Below are positions 54,186 to 63,057 of a stretch of DNA of 64,000 nucleotides, piece by piece. A model generated the notes under the pieces. It was not told the origin of the DNA. It saw only the letters and a program-made list of their open reading frames with translations, and did no database searches. This DNA is from Caldilineaceae bacterium SB0661_bin_32. Lineage in GTDB: Bacteria; Chloroflexota; Anaerolineae; Caldilineales; Caldilineaceae. The stretch is taken from assembly GCA_009841235.1 (NCBI GenBank), contig VXMH01000017.1:1-64000 (forward strand), in the 5' to 3' direction. The position numbers were made by a program, and so were the translations under genes. Position 1 is the first letter of the stretch. Every line of letters begins with the position of its first letter.

Positions 54186-55641
54186 TCGTCTTCTCGCCCT
54201 CAAGTCTCGTTTACCCCGTACCTGGACACCGTTTTTCGCCAGGCATGGCAACCTTACCCCCGTCCAACAGCAAACGATCCCACCGATTCTCGATGGCAAG
54301 AATACACTCGTCATAGCCGCTACCGCCTCCGGCAAAACCGAGGCGGCTATCGCCCCGTTGTTGGAGCGATACTGTCTTGGGCCGGTCCAGCGGCAGAAAG
54401 GGATACGGTCTCCACACCGTCTCCACATTCTCTACATCTGCCCCACGCGGGCGTTGGTGCGAGACCTGTACGAGCGTTTGCGGGGACCCTTTGCAGCATT
54501 GGACGTGTCCCTGACAATGAAAAGCGGCGACACCGGGCCGGTCTCCCCCCGAAATCCACCGACCGTTCTCATCACCACACCAGAATCGACCGATTCCCTT
54601 CTCACCCGTGCCCCGCGTCTGCTGACCCAATTGCAAGCCATAGTTCTGGACGAAATTCACCTGTTCGATGGCGGCCCCCGGGGCGACCACCTGCGCTGCC
54701 TATTGCAGCGCATTGAAATTGTGCGGGCCTATCACCAGAAGCAGGCGACGACAGAGGCGGTTCCCTTACAGCGCATTGCCCTGTCCGCCACTGTTCTTGA
54801 TCCCGAAGGTGTGGCAGAGCGCTACCTGAAAAGCCAGGCTTTTGACGGAATTCCGACGGCTCCACCGGAAACCGTCGCAGTCGCGGGAAAGCGGAAACTT
54901 GACGCTACGATTGCGTCGATGACCGATCTGGATGATCTGGCGGCGGCTCTCACTGAACGAGTGCGAAGCGGCGCCGGAATCCGCAAGACGCTTGTTTTTT
55001 GCAACACTCGCAACGAAGTGGAGCAGGCCGCGGCCTTTCTCCGTGCGTATCTGGGTTATGACGCTGCCGTCTTTGCCCATTACTCGAATCTGGATCAGGC
55101 CTTACGCCTTGAGGTGGAAAGGGATTTTGCCGTCGCGCCTGTGGCTGTCTGTGTAAGCACCTCCACATTGGAATTAGGCATCGACATCGGTAGCATTGAC
55201 GATGTGGCCCTCATCGGGCCACCTCCGTCGCTTCAATCCTTTTTGCAGCGCATCGGCCGCGGGGGCCGGCGCACGGGTATCACGCGCGTGTTGTGCATGG
55301 CCCGCTCCCGGCTGGAAGATGCACAGTTTCAGGCACTGATTGCACTAGCCGACGGAACTGCGGGGCGGGAGGGGGTTTCGTTCTTGCCGTCGGTGCTGAT
55401 TCAGCAGACTTTCAGTATTCTGAAGCAGAGCCCGACGGGCGCCATTCGATTACCCGATTTGAGGCGGGTAGCGCCGGTGTCATTTGATGATGAGATTCTG
55501 CGCAGTATTTTGGGTCACTTAAGTCGGCTCGACTTCCTACGCGCCGGACGGCTGGGTGAGTGGCGGCCAGGGCCGGCGTTGGATGAGTTGGTGGACGCCC
55601 ACGAAATCTATAGCAATATCGGCAGTGCCCCCTTACGCTGA
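54166..55641 (+). CDS. Lhr-like DExH helicase, N-terminal part (broken by -1 phase change)
   Basis: 491 aa from ATG 54166. Motifs: LTPVQQQTIPP (Q), ATASGKTEAA (I, 52-61), CPTRALVRDL (Ia), LDEIHLFDGG (DEIH, II), ALSATV (III), LVFCNTRNEVEQ (IV), STSTLELGIDIGSIDDV (V) and QRIGRGGRRTG (VI, 361-371). The tail reaches AHEIYSNIGSAPLR and stops at 55639-55641. The family continues beyond this point, and the rest is found in the -1 frame from 55632. Superfamily 2 helicase of the Lhr/BrxHI kind; predicted to unwind DNA. Confidence 0.88.
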   Translation: MTWTQHDRLLALKSRLPRTWTPFFARHGNLTPVQQQTIPPILDGKNTLVIAATASGKTEAAIAPLLERYCLGPVQRQKGIRSPHRLHILYICPTRALVRDLYERLRGPFAALDVSLTMKSGDTGPVSPRNPPTVLITTPESTDSLLTRAPRLLTQLQAIVLDEIHLFDGGPRGDHLRCLLQRIEIVRAYHQKQATTEAVPLQRIALSATVLDPEGVAERYLKSQAFDGIPTAPPETVAVAGKRKLDATIASMTDLDDLAAALTERVRSGAGIRKTLVFCNTRNEVEQAAAFLRAYLGYDAAVFAHYSNLDQALRLEVERDFAVAPVAVCVSTSTLELGIDIGSIDDVALIGPPPSLQSFLQRIGRGGRRTGITRVLCMARSRLEDAQFQALIALADGTAGREGVSFLPSVLIQQTFSILKQSPTGAIRLPDLRRVAPVSFDDEILRSILGHLSRLDFLRAGRLGEWRPGPALDELVDAHEIYSNIGSAPLR

Positions 55642-56288
55642 CACTGGTAGACGCGTTCAGCGGACGAACCTTAGCCCAAACTCACCGTCGCCGTACAGTG
55701 GGAGAAGTTCTGCAGCTAGGCGGGCGCATCCTGCGGGTCGTATGGCAGGACCGTTACCGCATCGGCGTTGAACGCATCCGAGGAGCGCCGCCGGGCCGGG
55801 AGATCTATTCCCAGACCGCCCCTTACGCCCTGCCGCTGGAAGTCGGTCAGGCAGTGGCCGCCTGGGCCGGCCTGCAGCCGGCCCAGATAGCAATTTTACC
55901 GGTGGCCGAAGGAACGCGGCTCTTTCACTTTTGGGGAGAACTGTACGGCGAACTGCTGCGGGAAATCCTCCACTCTCAATATCCGACAGCTAAAGATTCC
56001 GCGCCAGCAATGCATGTCAACGAACACTGTTTGTTTGTACCGGGTCGCGTGTGTAAATTACCTGATTGGAACAAAAAGAGGTTTTGTCAGACGTTGCACC
56101 GATTGCTGCCCCGCTTTGAAGCGATCTTGGATTTGGGGCGCTTCCATTCGCTGTTACCGCTGGATCTAGCCCGGAAAACGGTCGTTGCCCGTTGCGATTT
56201 GCCTCGATTTCGGCACATCTATTGTACAGCGGACATCGTTGAGCCTGCGCGGCCTGTCCAGGAGAAGTTAGAGTTTCTCCTCACATGA
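55632..56288 (+). CDS. C-terminal part of the Lhr-like helicase in the -1 frame
   Basis: 218 codons starting at CTT 55632 directly after a run of five C (55628-55632). It reads LTLTLVDAFSGRTLAQ, then RRRTVGEVLQLGGRILRVVWQDRYRIGVERI, the beta-barrel domain that follows the helicase core in Lhr-like proteins. It ends at 56288 and lacks a good start of its own (ATG-free until GTG at 55698). A single inserted C would fuse it to the upstream part, giving about 707 aa. Phase change by mutation, sequencing error or programmed slippage. Confidence 0.8.
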   Translation, partial: LTLTLVDAFSGRTLAQTHRRRTVGEVLQLGGRILRVVWQDRYRIGVERIRGAPPGREIYSQTAPYALPLEVGQAVAAWAGLQPAQIAILPVAEGTRLFHFWGELYGELLREILHSQYPTAKDSAPAMHVNEHCLFVPGRVCKLPDWNKKRFCQTLHRLLPRFEAILDLGRFHSLLPLDLARKTVVARCDLPRFRHIYCTADIVEPARPVQEKLEFLLT

Positions 56289-56302
56289 ATCTGCTTTTCA
56301 TC

Positions 56303-58348
56303 TCATTCAAGTTGGACGCTTCCGCAGGGGACGCCGGGTTCTCCTGCAGCTTCGACTTTGACGTTGTATGCGCCGGGGCTTGCCAAGGGATTCAGGTTGA
56401 CGTCGAGTTCGACGCGGACGAATTCGTTTGGCTGCCACATGGTGGGCGGGTAGACGGAGAGTACATCGCCGGCGCGTTCCAGGGAACGTCCCCAGATCTG
56501 GCCATCATGTGACTGGACCAGGGCGAAGAGCGGGGGGGCTTCGCTTACTCCTTCGTATGTCCTCAACCACAGACGCAGATGGACCCAGCCGCTGGGCGGA
56601 TGGTAGAGAACGTCGCGGGCGGGGACGACCGGGGTAGTGATCTCGCAGGCGGCGAGTTCGACGCCGGGGAACAGCTGAGCCTGCGGATGGACGGCGGTCT
56701 CAGACAGCGCGGGCAGGGTCTTATATCGGTAGCGGACGGCATATCCTCGCATTTGAACGCCTGCCGGGTACTGCTCGGTGACAAGGGCGAAATTCCCATC
56801 CAGCCAAGATTGGACCAGCCGGTGATCGTCGACGCCGGCGAGGTGGCTTTGGACCAGCCAGAGGGTGTCGGCGCCACTGGCCGCAGTCAGATCGTGCAGA
56901 TGGGCGGCGATGAGGGTTTCGGCCTGCTCGGAGGTCAGAGCGGCGTTGAAGTTGCCGTAGACGGGCATCTCTGCCGTCTCGGGTTGCCGGCGCAGGTACC
57001 AGTCGAGGGCGGGGAAGAGGAAGTAGGGGTGGACGAGGGCGGCGGAAGCGGCATGCGGGCTATGGCGCTGGTAGGCGCTGATGTAGTCTGCAGCGGCGCG
57101 CCAGTTCTCGCGAAAGAGCGGGGGCGTCCAGAGGACGGGCAGGGATGCAGCGAGGAGGACAAGGGCGGCGAGGCCGCTGAGAGCGCCGGCCGCCGGCCGC
57201 CAGCGTCCGAGCGCGCTGACACCGAGGGCGGCGGCCGAGAGGACAAAGGGAGCGAGAAAGAGAAAGTAGCGATCTTCGCGGAAGATGGCCTGGTTGGTTG
57301 CCAGCAGGGCGCTGCCGATCAGGAGCGGCGCGCCGATCCAGAGCCAGAGGAGCGGACGGGCGTCGCGACGGCGGTCTCCGGGGAGGAACAGACCGGCGAG
57401 GAGAAGGAGGGCGAAGAAGAGGACGGCTGCGGCGCGGACCGATGAGGGCCAGCCGCTATACCAGACGGTGAAGATGCGCAGCTGGCGCCAGAGGTTCGGC
57501 AGGAAATCTTCAAACGGGGCGCCGGGCGTGCTCGATGCGCTGTTGACGACCCAGGCGCTGCGAGCCAGTGGCAGGAAGAGGAGGGTGATGATCGTGAAGG
57601 CAGCGACGGCCTCGAGAATGTAGCGCCTGTTGAAAGCGCTGCGGCGGCGGGCGAGCAGAAAGACGGTCAGTCCGAGGCCAGGCAGGAAGAAGGCGGCGTA
57701 GAGATAACTGTAAAGCGCGAAAGCCAGTGCGGCCACGAGACCGAACCAGCAGAAAGTGCGGGCGGCTGCGGCGCTCCGGCCAGGTGAAGCCGGCTGCTGA
57801 GGAAGGTGTTCGCGGGCGGCGGCGAGGAAGAAGGCGGCCCAGACGATTGCGGTGGCTGCGGGCTGAAACATGCGCAGCTCCTGGCTGTACCAGACAAGGA
57901 CGGGCGCGAGCGCGGTGAAGGCGCCGGCGAGCAGGGCGGCGGCGCGACCGCTGAGCAGGGTTACAAGACGAATGACCCCCCATACCAAAAGAATACCGAT
58001 CAGGACGCCGAAGATGCGCAGGGCTGCGTCGCGTTCGGCGGCGCCGAACCAGCCGAGAAGTGTCTGCCAGGAGTGGAGCGCGAGATAGTAGGCGGGCGGA
58101 TGTTTGTCCCGGAGCAGCTGGAAGGTGCCCGGCCAAATGTGGGCGGGGCCGAGCCTTGCCCAGTCGAGCGAGACGGCTTCGTCGAACCAGATGCTGTGAT
58201 ATTCAAGGCGCCAGAGGCGGGGCAGGGCGGCCAGGAGGAGAACGAAGAGCTCGGGCAGGGAGGAGGCCCAGATGCGCCGGCGGATCGGGGTCAGGCGTGC
58301 GTAAGCAAGGGCGGCACGGGCCCCGAAGGGAGAGTTCAGGCGTCTCAC
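56303..58348 (-). CDS. Membrane glycosyltransferase, GT39/GT83-like (ArnT-PMT clan)
   Basis: 681 aa from GTG 58348. About ten hydrophobic segments. The first loop carries WRLEYHSIWFDEAVSLDWA, the Asp-Glu motif of GT-C enzymes that use polyprenyl-phosphate sugars, and RDKHPPAYYLALHSWQ is the second conserved loop. A large C-terminal exposed domain (about 450-681) follows. Transfers a sugar from a lipid carrier on the outer face of the membrane. It is the last gene of a minus-strand glycan group. Confidence 0.87.
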   Translation of the reverse strand: MRRLNSPFGARAALAYARLTPIRRRIWASSLPELFVLLLAALPRLWRLEYHSIWFDEAVSLDWARLGPAHIWPGTFQLLRDKHPPAYYLALHSWQTLLGWFGAAERDAALRIFGVLIGILLVWGVIRLVTLLSGRAAALLAGAFTALAPVLVWYSQELRMFQPAATAIVWAAFFLAAAREHLPQQPASPGRSAAAARTFCWFGLVAALAFALYSYLYAAFFLPGLGLTVFLLARRRSAFNRRYILEAVAAFTIITLLFLPLARSAWVVNSASSTPGAPFEDFLPNLWRQLRIFTVWYSGWPSSVRAAAVLFFALLLLAGLFLPGDRRRDARPLLWLWIGAPLLIGSALLATNQAIFREDRYFLFLAPFVLSAAALGVSALGRWRPAAGALSGLAALVLLAASLPVLWTPPLFRENWRAAADYISAYQRHSPHAASAALVHPYFLFPALDWYLRRQPETAEMPVYGNFNAALTSEQAETLIAAHLHDLTAASGADTLWLVQSHLAGVDDHRLVQSWLDGNFALVTEQYPAGVQMRGYAVRYRYKTLPALSETAVHPQAQLFPGVELAACEITTPVVPARDVLYHPPSGWVHLRLWLRTYEGVSEAPPLFALVQSHDGQIWGRSLERAGDVLSVYPPTMWQPNEFVRVELDVNLNPLASPGAYNVKVEAAGEPGVPCGSVQLE

Positions 58349-58367
58349 TGTGATTTTGGTCGCGCTG

Positions 58368-59285
58368 TCATGTTGTGGGTTGGGAAGCCGGCGTCACGCG
58401 CTGCGACCGGATAGACAGGATTGAGCGGAACGTTACTGCTCCGATAACAGTTGCTCCGCCCAGCAGCGCCAGCAGAGTGGGCATCTCGCCGATGAAAAGA
58501 AGGACCCACACGGGATTGAGGACCGGTTCCAGCGTCTGGATCAGGACGGCTTCCACTGCGGTCAACTCTTTGATGGCGAGGGCAATGAGAATCGAAGGGA
58601 GACCGATCTGAAAGACACCGAGAAAGAGCATGCCCACCCAGTCGGCCAGGGTCGGCGCGGCATCGAAAAGGAAGGGGAGGCCCAGGAGCGAGGCGAGGAT
58701 GTTGCCAAGCAGGACCGTTTCGATGGTAGAGGCGTCTTTCTGTTTGCGCATGAAGAGGAGAAACCAGGCGAAGGTCAGGCCGGAAAGGAGGGCAAAAAAG
58801 TTGCCGAGTGCGCCACCGGCGTTGAGCCCGTCGCCGTAGAAGCAGAGGAGCCCCACAGCAATCGCCGCGAGAGCCAGCCAGTCCAGCCTGCCCACGGGTT
58901 CGCGGAGATAGTGAATGCCGAAAAAGGCTACGAATACCGGCGCGGTGTATTGAATGAAGATGGCGTTGGCGGCAGTGGTTTCACGGGCGGCGATGATGAA
59001 AGAGGCTTGCGCGCCGACGAGAGCAGCGGCCCCGCCCAGTTGAGGGAGCGACCAGTGGAAGTTCAGCATGGGCCCGGATTGCCGCGGCGGCGAACCGGCC
59101 GATGGGTCCCGACGCGAGGGCAGGAAGGGTCGCGCCATGAAGAGAGCGATAGTCAGGGCAGCGATGGCGCCGCGGACTCCCAGCAAGGGCAGATGGGCAA
59201 CGGATATTACTTTGATCAGCAGTCCGCTTGTGCTGAAGAAGACGGCTGCCAGAGCCATGCAGTAGATTGCTTTACGGTGGCTCAT
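58368..59285 (-). CDS. EamA-family (DMT) transporter
   Basis: 305 aa, ten membrane helices as two EamA repeats. The first repeat has LGVRGAIAALTIALFMARPFL and the second ELTAVEAVLIQTLEPVLNPVW, the family ExxxxP pattern. The direction (export of metabolite or lipid-linked sugar) is unknown. It lies between two glycosyltransferases. Confidence 0.9.
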   Translation of the reverse strand: MSHRKAIYCMALAAVFFSTSGLLIKVISVAHLPLLGVRGAIAALTIALFMARPFLPSRRDPSAGSPPRQSGPMLNFHWSLPQLGGAAALVGAQASFIIAARETTAANAIFIQYTAPVFVAFFGIHYLREPVGRLDWLALAAIAVGLLCFYGDGLNAGGALGNFFALLSGLTFAWFLLFMRKQKDASTIETVLLGNILASLLGLPFLFDAAPTLADWVGMLFLGVFQIGLPSILIALAIKELTAVEAVLIQTLEPVLNPVWVLLFIGEMPTLLALLGGATVIGAVTFRSILSIRSQRVTPASQPTT

Positions 59286-59367
59286 GGGTGAAGTGGTCGG
59301 TGGTCAGTGGTCAGTAAACGGCAATGGGCAACGGATGGCGGCTAACGGCCTCTCCTTGCAAGCAGAC

Positions 59368-60051
59368 CTACCTGGTTGAGAAGGCGTAGCGCAGGGTGAC
59401 GCCGAGTATGTAGTAGGCGGCCAGGACGGAGCCGCGGAGCGTTCCGCTGACTTTGGATTGTCCGGCGCGACGGGGGGCGAAGCTCACCGGTACTTCCAGG
59501 ATCGGGACGCCCCGGCGGGCGCATTTTACCATCATTTCGGTGGGCCAGCCGAAGGTCATTTCCTGCATATGGAGTTCCTGCAGCAGGTCACGGCGGATGG
59601 CGCGGTAGGGGCCGAGGTCGGTGACGGCTACTCTGTAGAGCCGGCGCATGAGGGCGGAGGTAAGCCAGTTGCCGAAGCGCTGATGGGGCGGCATGGCGCC
59701 GGGAAGGATGTCGCCCAGAACGCGCGAGCCGAGGACGAGATCGGCCCGGCCTTGTTGGACCGGGAGGAAGAGCCTTGGCATCTCGGCGGGCAGGGAGCTG
59801 AAGTCGCCGTCGAGGAAGAGGAGGATATCTCCGGTGGCGGCGGCTACGCCGGCGGCGCAGGCGTAGCCGTAGCCCCGCCGCGGCTCAACGACGACGTGGG
59901 CGCCGGCTTCGGCGGCGAGAGGTCCGGTGCCATCGGTGGAGCCGTTGTCGGCGACGATGACGCGGGCTACGGGCTGCGCTGCGGCCTCGCGCACGAGTTG
60001 CGGGATGTTGCCGGCCTCGTTCAGGGCTGGGATGATGACGTCGACGGCCAT
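59368..60051 (-). CDS. Glycosyltransferase family 2, DPM/DPG synthase-like
   Basis: 227 aa. It starts MAVDVIIPALNEAGNIPQLV; the nucleotide-sugar motif is ADNGSTDGTGPLA and the metal DxD is FLDGDFSSLP. DLGPYRAIRRD and GWPTEMMVKCARR are also conserved. Resembles polyprenyl-phosphate glucosyl/mannosyltransferases, which would supply lipid-linked sugar to GT-C enzymes such as the one at 56303. Its start overlaps the DUF2064 gene by 31 bp. Confidence 0.92.
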   Translation of the reverse strand: MAVDVIIPALNEAGNIPQLVREAAAQPVARVIVADNGSTDGTGPLAAEAGAHVVVEPRRGYGYACAAGVAAATGDILLFLDGDFSSLPAEMPRLFLPVQQGRADLVLGSRVLGDILPGAMPPHQRFGNWLTSALMRRLYRVAVTDLGPYRAIRRDLLQELHMQEMTFGWPTEMMVKCARRGVPILEVPVSFAPRRAGQSKVSGTLRGSVLAAYYILGVTLRYAFSTR

Positions 60052-60893
60052 TGGGTGGTCAGGAAGCGGCTGGTGGCCGGGGCACGTTCGGGATGGGAGG
60101 CCAGTTCGGCGGACAGACGCTGGAGCTCAGCGGCGCTGTCGATATCATACCACTCCGGCAGCAGATCGACGCGAAGGCCTTCTGCGGCGGCGATGGCCAG
60201 TGTGTCGCGCAGGACGGTCGGTGTGGACATCTGGACGTCTGTAACGAGGCGGCCGGGCGGCCTTTTGACGCCGATGAGGTAGTAGCCGCCGTCGGCGCAG
60301 GGGCCGAACACGGCGTCGACCCGGGGATCGTCCAGACGTCGGAAGGCTGAGCACAGCAGGTCCGGGGGCAGGGTAGGGCTGTCGCTGTTGATGGCGGCGA
60401 CCTGGCGATGGCCGCGGCCCAGGGCAGCGGAGAGGACGTATTGGAGGCGGTCTCCCAAGCGTTCGGGCTGGCGGACGAGGGGCAGTTGCCGGGGTACGCC
60501 GGACAGAGAGCCCGGGGCGGCTTCAGGCCGAGGACCGGCAGCGGCGGGCGACGGGCCTTGCTGTGGGATCAGCCAGAAGTCGGGCGCGAGCCGGCGAAAG
60601 AAATCTCGGGCGGCAGCCGGTGTATAGGCGATTCCGGGAATGAAAGCTGCCTGTTGGGCGGCGACGCGCACGGTTGCCAGGAGATCCTGGAGGAAGCAGT
60701 GGTACAGGGAGGCTGCGGAGCTGCCGGTGAGGGGCGGGACGAGGCGGGTTTTGGCGCGTCCGGCGGCGGGTTGTTTCGCCATGACGAGGAGTGCGCGGCG
60801 GGGGGCGCCCTGGGCGGGCGGCTGGAGGTTGTCGTCGGGCGCGAAATGTGCACAGTCCCTCGATTGCTCCGTCTCTTCGCCGCCAGGGTTCAA
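60021..60893 (-). CDS. DUF2064 (TIGR04282-like) glycosyltransferase-fold protein
   Basis: 290 aa from TTG 60893. The start is set by GGGAGG 8 bp upstream and the TTGA overlap with the upstream GT2 stop. The core shows ALLVMAKQPAAGRAKTRLVPPLTG, INSDSPTLPPDLL and GPCADGGYYLIGV, as in the DUF2064 family of nucleotidyl/glycosyltransferase-like enzymes often next to GT2 genes. The 30 residues before ALLVMAKQP are not conserved. Confidence 0.85.
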   Translation of the reverse strand: MNPGGEETEQSRDCAHFAPDDNLQPPAQGAPRRALLVMAKQPAAGRAKTRLVPPLTGSSAASLYHCFLQDLLATVRVAAQQAAFIPGIAYTPAAARDFFRRLAPDFWLIPQQGPSPAAAGPRPEAAPGSLSGVPRQLPLVRQPERLGDRLQYVLSAALGRGHRQVAAINSDSPTLPPDLLCSAFRRLDDPRVDAVFGPCADGGYYLIGVKRPPGRLVTDVQMSTPTVLRDTLAIAAAEGLRVDLLPEWYDIDSAAELQRLSAELASHPERAPATSRFLTTQWPSTSSSQP

Positions 60894-62368
60894 TCTCCCG
60901 CCTCCCGTACGGCAGCCAGCCCGTGGCGCAACGCGCCGCGTCTTTCCCAGGCCTGGCGGATGGATAGGTAGGAGATGTAGGTATAGCCGCCGGCGTAGAG
61001 GGAGAGCCAGGGGAAGAGCCACCAGAAGCCATTGAGAAGACTGTACACCAGGAGCGCGTTTGCGTAGAGGGCAAGGACGATTTCGGCCCAGACGGTGGGG
61101 TCGCTGGGCAGGACGTAGGCGCTGGTATGCCAGTCCTTGCCGGCGCGGGTGACGGCGAACTTGGGCGTGCGCTTGAAGGCGCTGCGGACGCCGAGAAGCG
61201 CCTCAAAGACGGCGCGGCTATTGTTGACGGAGAGCCCGGTTCCCAGCCCAAGCAGCACCATGAGCTGGCGAATCCGCTGGCGGACTGAGACACCCTGGCT
61301 TTGCATGGCGGTCCAGTACATGAGCGGGGGGCCGATGGCGGTGAGGGAAAAGAGGGAGGCGATTCTCAGGGCGGGGCTGAAAGAGGACATCATCGGCAGC
61401 AGGAAGAGCAGGTTGAGGAGCATCAAGGGGTGGACGGCGTAGCCGGTCAGATGGGCGATGCCGAGCGCCTTGCGCCACAGAGGTTGCCCGGAGCCGAGGA
61501 GGGCGATGGAAAGTTTTCTTGCCGTCTGCATACTGCCCTTGGCCCAGCGGAATTGCTGCCGTTTGAAGGCGTCGACAGAGACGGGGATTTCTGCGGGCAC
61601 TATCACGTCCGGCAGATAGGCGACGCGCCAGCCGCACAGCTGCGCCCGGTAGCTGAGGTCGAGATCTTCGGTTAGGGTGTCCTCCTGCCAGCCGCCTGCC
61701 TCGTCCATGCAGGAGCGGCGCCAGAGGCCGGCGGTGCCATTGAAGTTGAGCAGTGCGCCCAGCTCGTTGCGGGCCCGCTGTTCGACGACGAAGTGGCCGT
61801 CGATGCCAAGGGACTGGGCCAGGGTCAGGCGGGAGACGCCGGCGTTGAGATGGCCCCAGCGGGCCTGGACGCAGCCGACTTGGGGATCGTCGAAGGGGGA
61901 GATGGTACGCTGCAGAAAGTCAGGCGGGGGCACGAAATCGGCGTCGAAGATGGCGATGAATTCGCCGCGGGCATGGGCAAGCCCATCGCGCAGGGCGCCA
62001 GCTTTGTACCCTTTGCGGTCGGTGCGGTGGTATTGGGTTATGTCGATGCCGTTGCGCCGGTGGAAGGCGATGCTGCTGGCGATGATCTGGCTGGTGTCGT
62101 CGGTGGAGTCGTCAAGGACCTGAATCTGGAGCCGGTCTGCGGGCCAGTCGAAAGCGGCGACGGCGTCGATCAGGCGCCGCACGACGTGGCGTTCATTGAA
62201 GACCGGGAGCTGAACGGTTACGGAGGGATAGTCCCGTGTGTCGGGTGGCGGCGGCGGTTCCGCGTCGAAGAGTGTTCGCCGGGCGATGAGGGTCAGCAGC
62301 AGCGCCTGCAGGCCATAGACGGCGAGAAGAGAAGCGCCGATTATGTAGATAAGTTGCAGAACCGTCAT
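60890..62368 (-). CDS. Glycosyltransferase family 2, cellulose synthase-like membrane enzyme
   Basis: 492 aa. One N-terminal and about four C-terminal membrane helices flank a processive-type GT2 domain with VLDDSTDDTS (Asp86-87), FDADFVPP (142-144), LTEDLDLSYRAQLCGW (TED, 233-235) and QQFRWAKGSM (Q-x-x-R-W, 271-275). These are the motifs of cellulose/glucomannan synthases. Product unknown. First gene of the minus-strand glycan operon, its stop overlapping the DUF2064 start by four bases. Confidence 0.92.
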   Translation of the reverse strand: MTVLQLIYIIGASLLAVYGLQALLLTLIARRTLFDAEPPPPPDTRDYPSVTVQLPVFNERHVVRRLIDAVAAFDWPADRLQIQVLDDSTDDTSQIIASSIAFHRRNGIDITQYHRTDRKGYKAGALRDGLAHARGEFIAIFDADFVPPPDFLQRTISPFDDPQVGCVQARWGHLNAGVSRLTLAQSLGIDGHFVVEQRARNELGALLNFNGTAGLWRRSCMDEAGGWQEDTLTEDLDLSYRAQLCGWRVAYLPDVIVPAEIPVSVDAFKRQQFRWAKGSMQTARKLSIALLGSGQPLWRKALGIAHLTGYAVHPLMLLNLLFLLPMMSSFSPALRIASLFSLTAIGPPLMYWTAMQSQGVSVRQRIRQLMVLLGLGTGLSVNNSRAVFEALLGVRSAFKRTPKFAVTRAGKDWHTSAYVLPSDPTVWAEIVLALYANALLVYSLLNGFWWLFPWLSLYAGGYTYISYLSIRQAWERRGALRHGLAAVREAGD

Positions 62369-62530
62369 ACGAAGATTTCAGCCTTGAGTTTGCCGTCGCC
62401 GGCAGCCACTTCAGTACCCGCCCAGGGCAAGGAGGCGGCAGCAGGCGTGTGTTTCAGTTTCTGTGTTAACGGCCTTGTGCCGTAATCGTACATTCCTTGG
62501 GATCAGACCATGCGCAAGGATCCGACCATA

Positions 62531-63016
62531 TTACCAGATAGGGCCGCCCGGGGGTTCTCCCAGCCGCCGCAGGAGCAGGCTGTCCAAACCCCAAGCACGA
62601 CCGGCCTGGGTCAGGGCCGTCACCAGAGCCGATACGGTGAGCAGCACATAGGTCCATATCCACTCATGGCCGCCGAGATAGGCCAGGAAGAGATTGAAGA
62701 AGAACAGTGCTGCGCCGACGGCAGCCAGAGGCGTAAAGAGGCCGACCAGAAGTCCGAGGCCCAGCAGCAACTCGCCGACCAACTGAAAGACAGCGAAGAG
62801 GCCGGGCACCTGGAGGATCGTGCCGTTGATTATTGCCCGGTAGAAGGCGGGTCCGCCGCCGTTGTCGTTAAAGAGATAGTTGAAGAGGCCGACGATGCCG
62901 TCGGCCGTGTAGATTCCGTCCTGCAGGTTTTTGAACCAAGTGACGACCAGGATCACTCCCAGCGTAATGCGTAGAATGGCGACTGCCTGTCGCATTCTGT
63001 TTTCTACCTGACCCAT
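62531..63016 (-). CDS. DoxX-family membrane protein
   Basis: 161 aa from ATG 63016 behind AGGAG. Four hydrophobic helices; RITLGVILVVTWFKNLQDG, GPAFYRAIING and GLLVGLFTPLAAVGAALFF match DoxX/TQO-small-subunit-like proteins. These take part in thiosulfate or sulfur oxidation or in respiratory membrane complexes in some species. It lies 41 bp downstream of the YeeE-type gene. Confidence 0.85.
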   Translation of the reverse strand: MGQVENRMRQAVAILRITLGVILVVTWFKNLQDGIYTADGIVGLFNYLFNDNGGGPAFYRAIINGTILQVPGLFAVFQLVGELLLGLGLLVGLFTPLAAVGAALFFFNLFLAYLGGHEWIWTYVLLTVSALVTALTQAGRAWGLDSLLLRRLGEPPGGPIW

Positions 63017-63057
63017 GTCAATACTCCTATTGATATGCGATGTCTGATCCTCATTGA

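Noticed and set aside
55698..56288. Independent gene at 55698 unrelated to the helicase
   Set aside because: The frame is open further upstream to 55632 with conserved Lhr-type sequence, so it is the C-terminal half of the helicase.
44648..56288. CRISPR-Cas system, because of the Cas4-like nuclease
   Set aside because: No repeat-spacer array and no cas1, cas2 or effector genes are present.
50350..56288. Standard BREX or DISARM locus
   Set aside because: No methyltransferase, PglZ or BrxC-type protein occurs nearby, although the ATPases and helicase resemble BREX accessory proteins.
59458..60282. 274-codon open frame on + across the GT2 and DUF2064 genes
   Set aside because: Composition is Gly/Ala/Asp-rich, the mirror of two good minus-strand glycosyltransferases.
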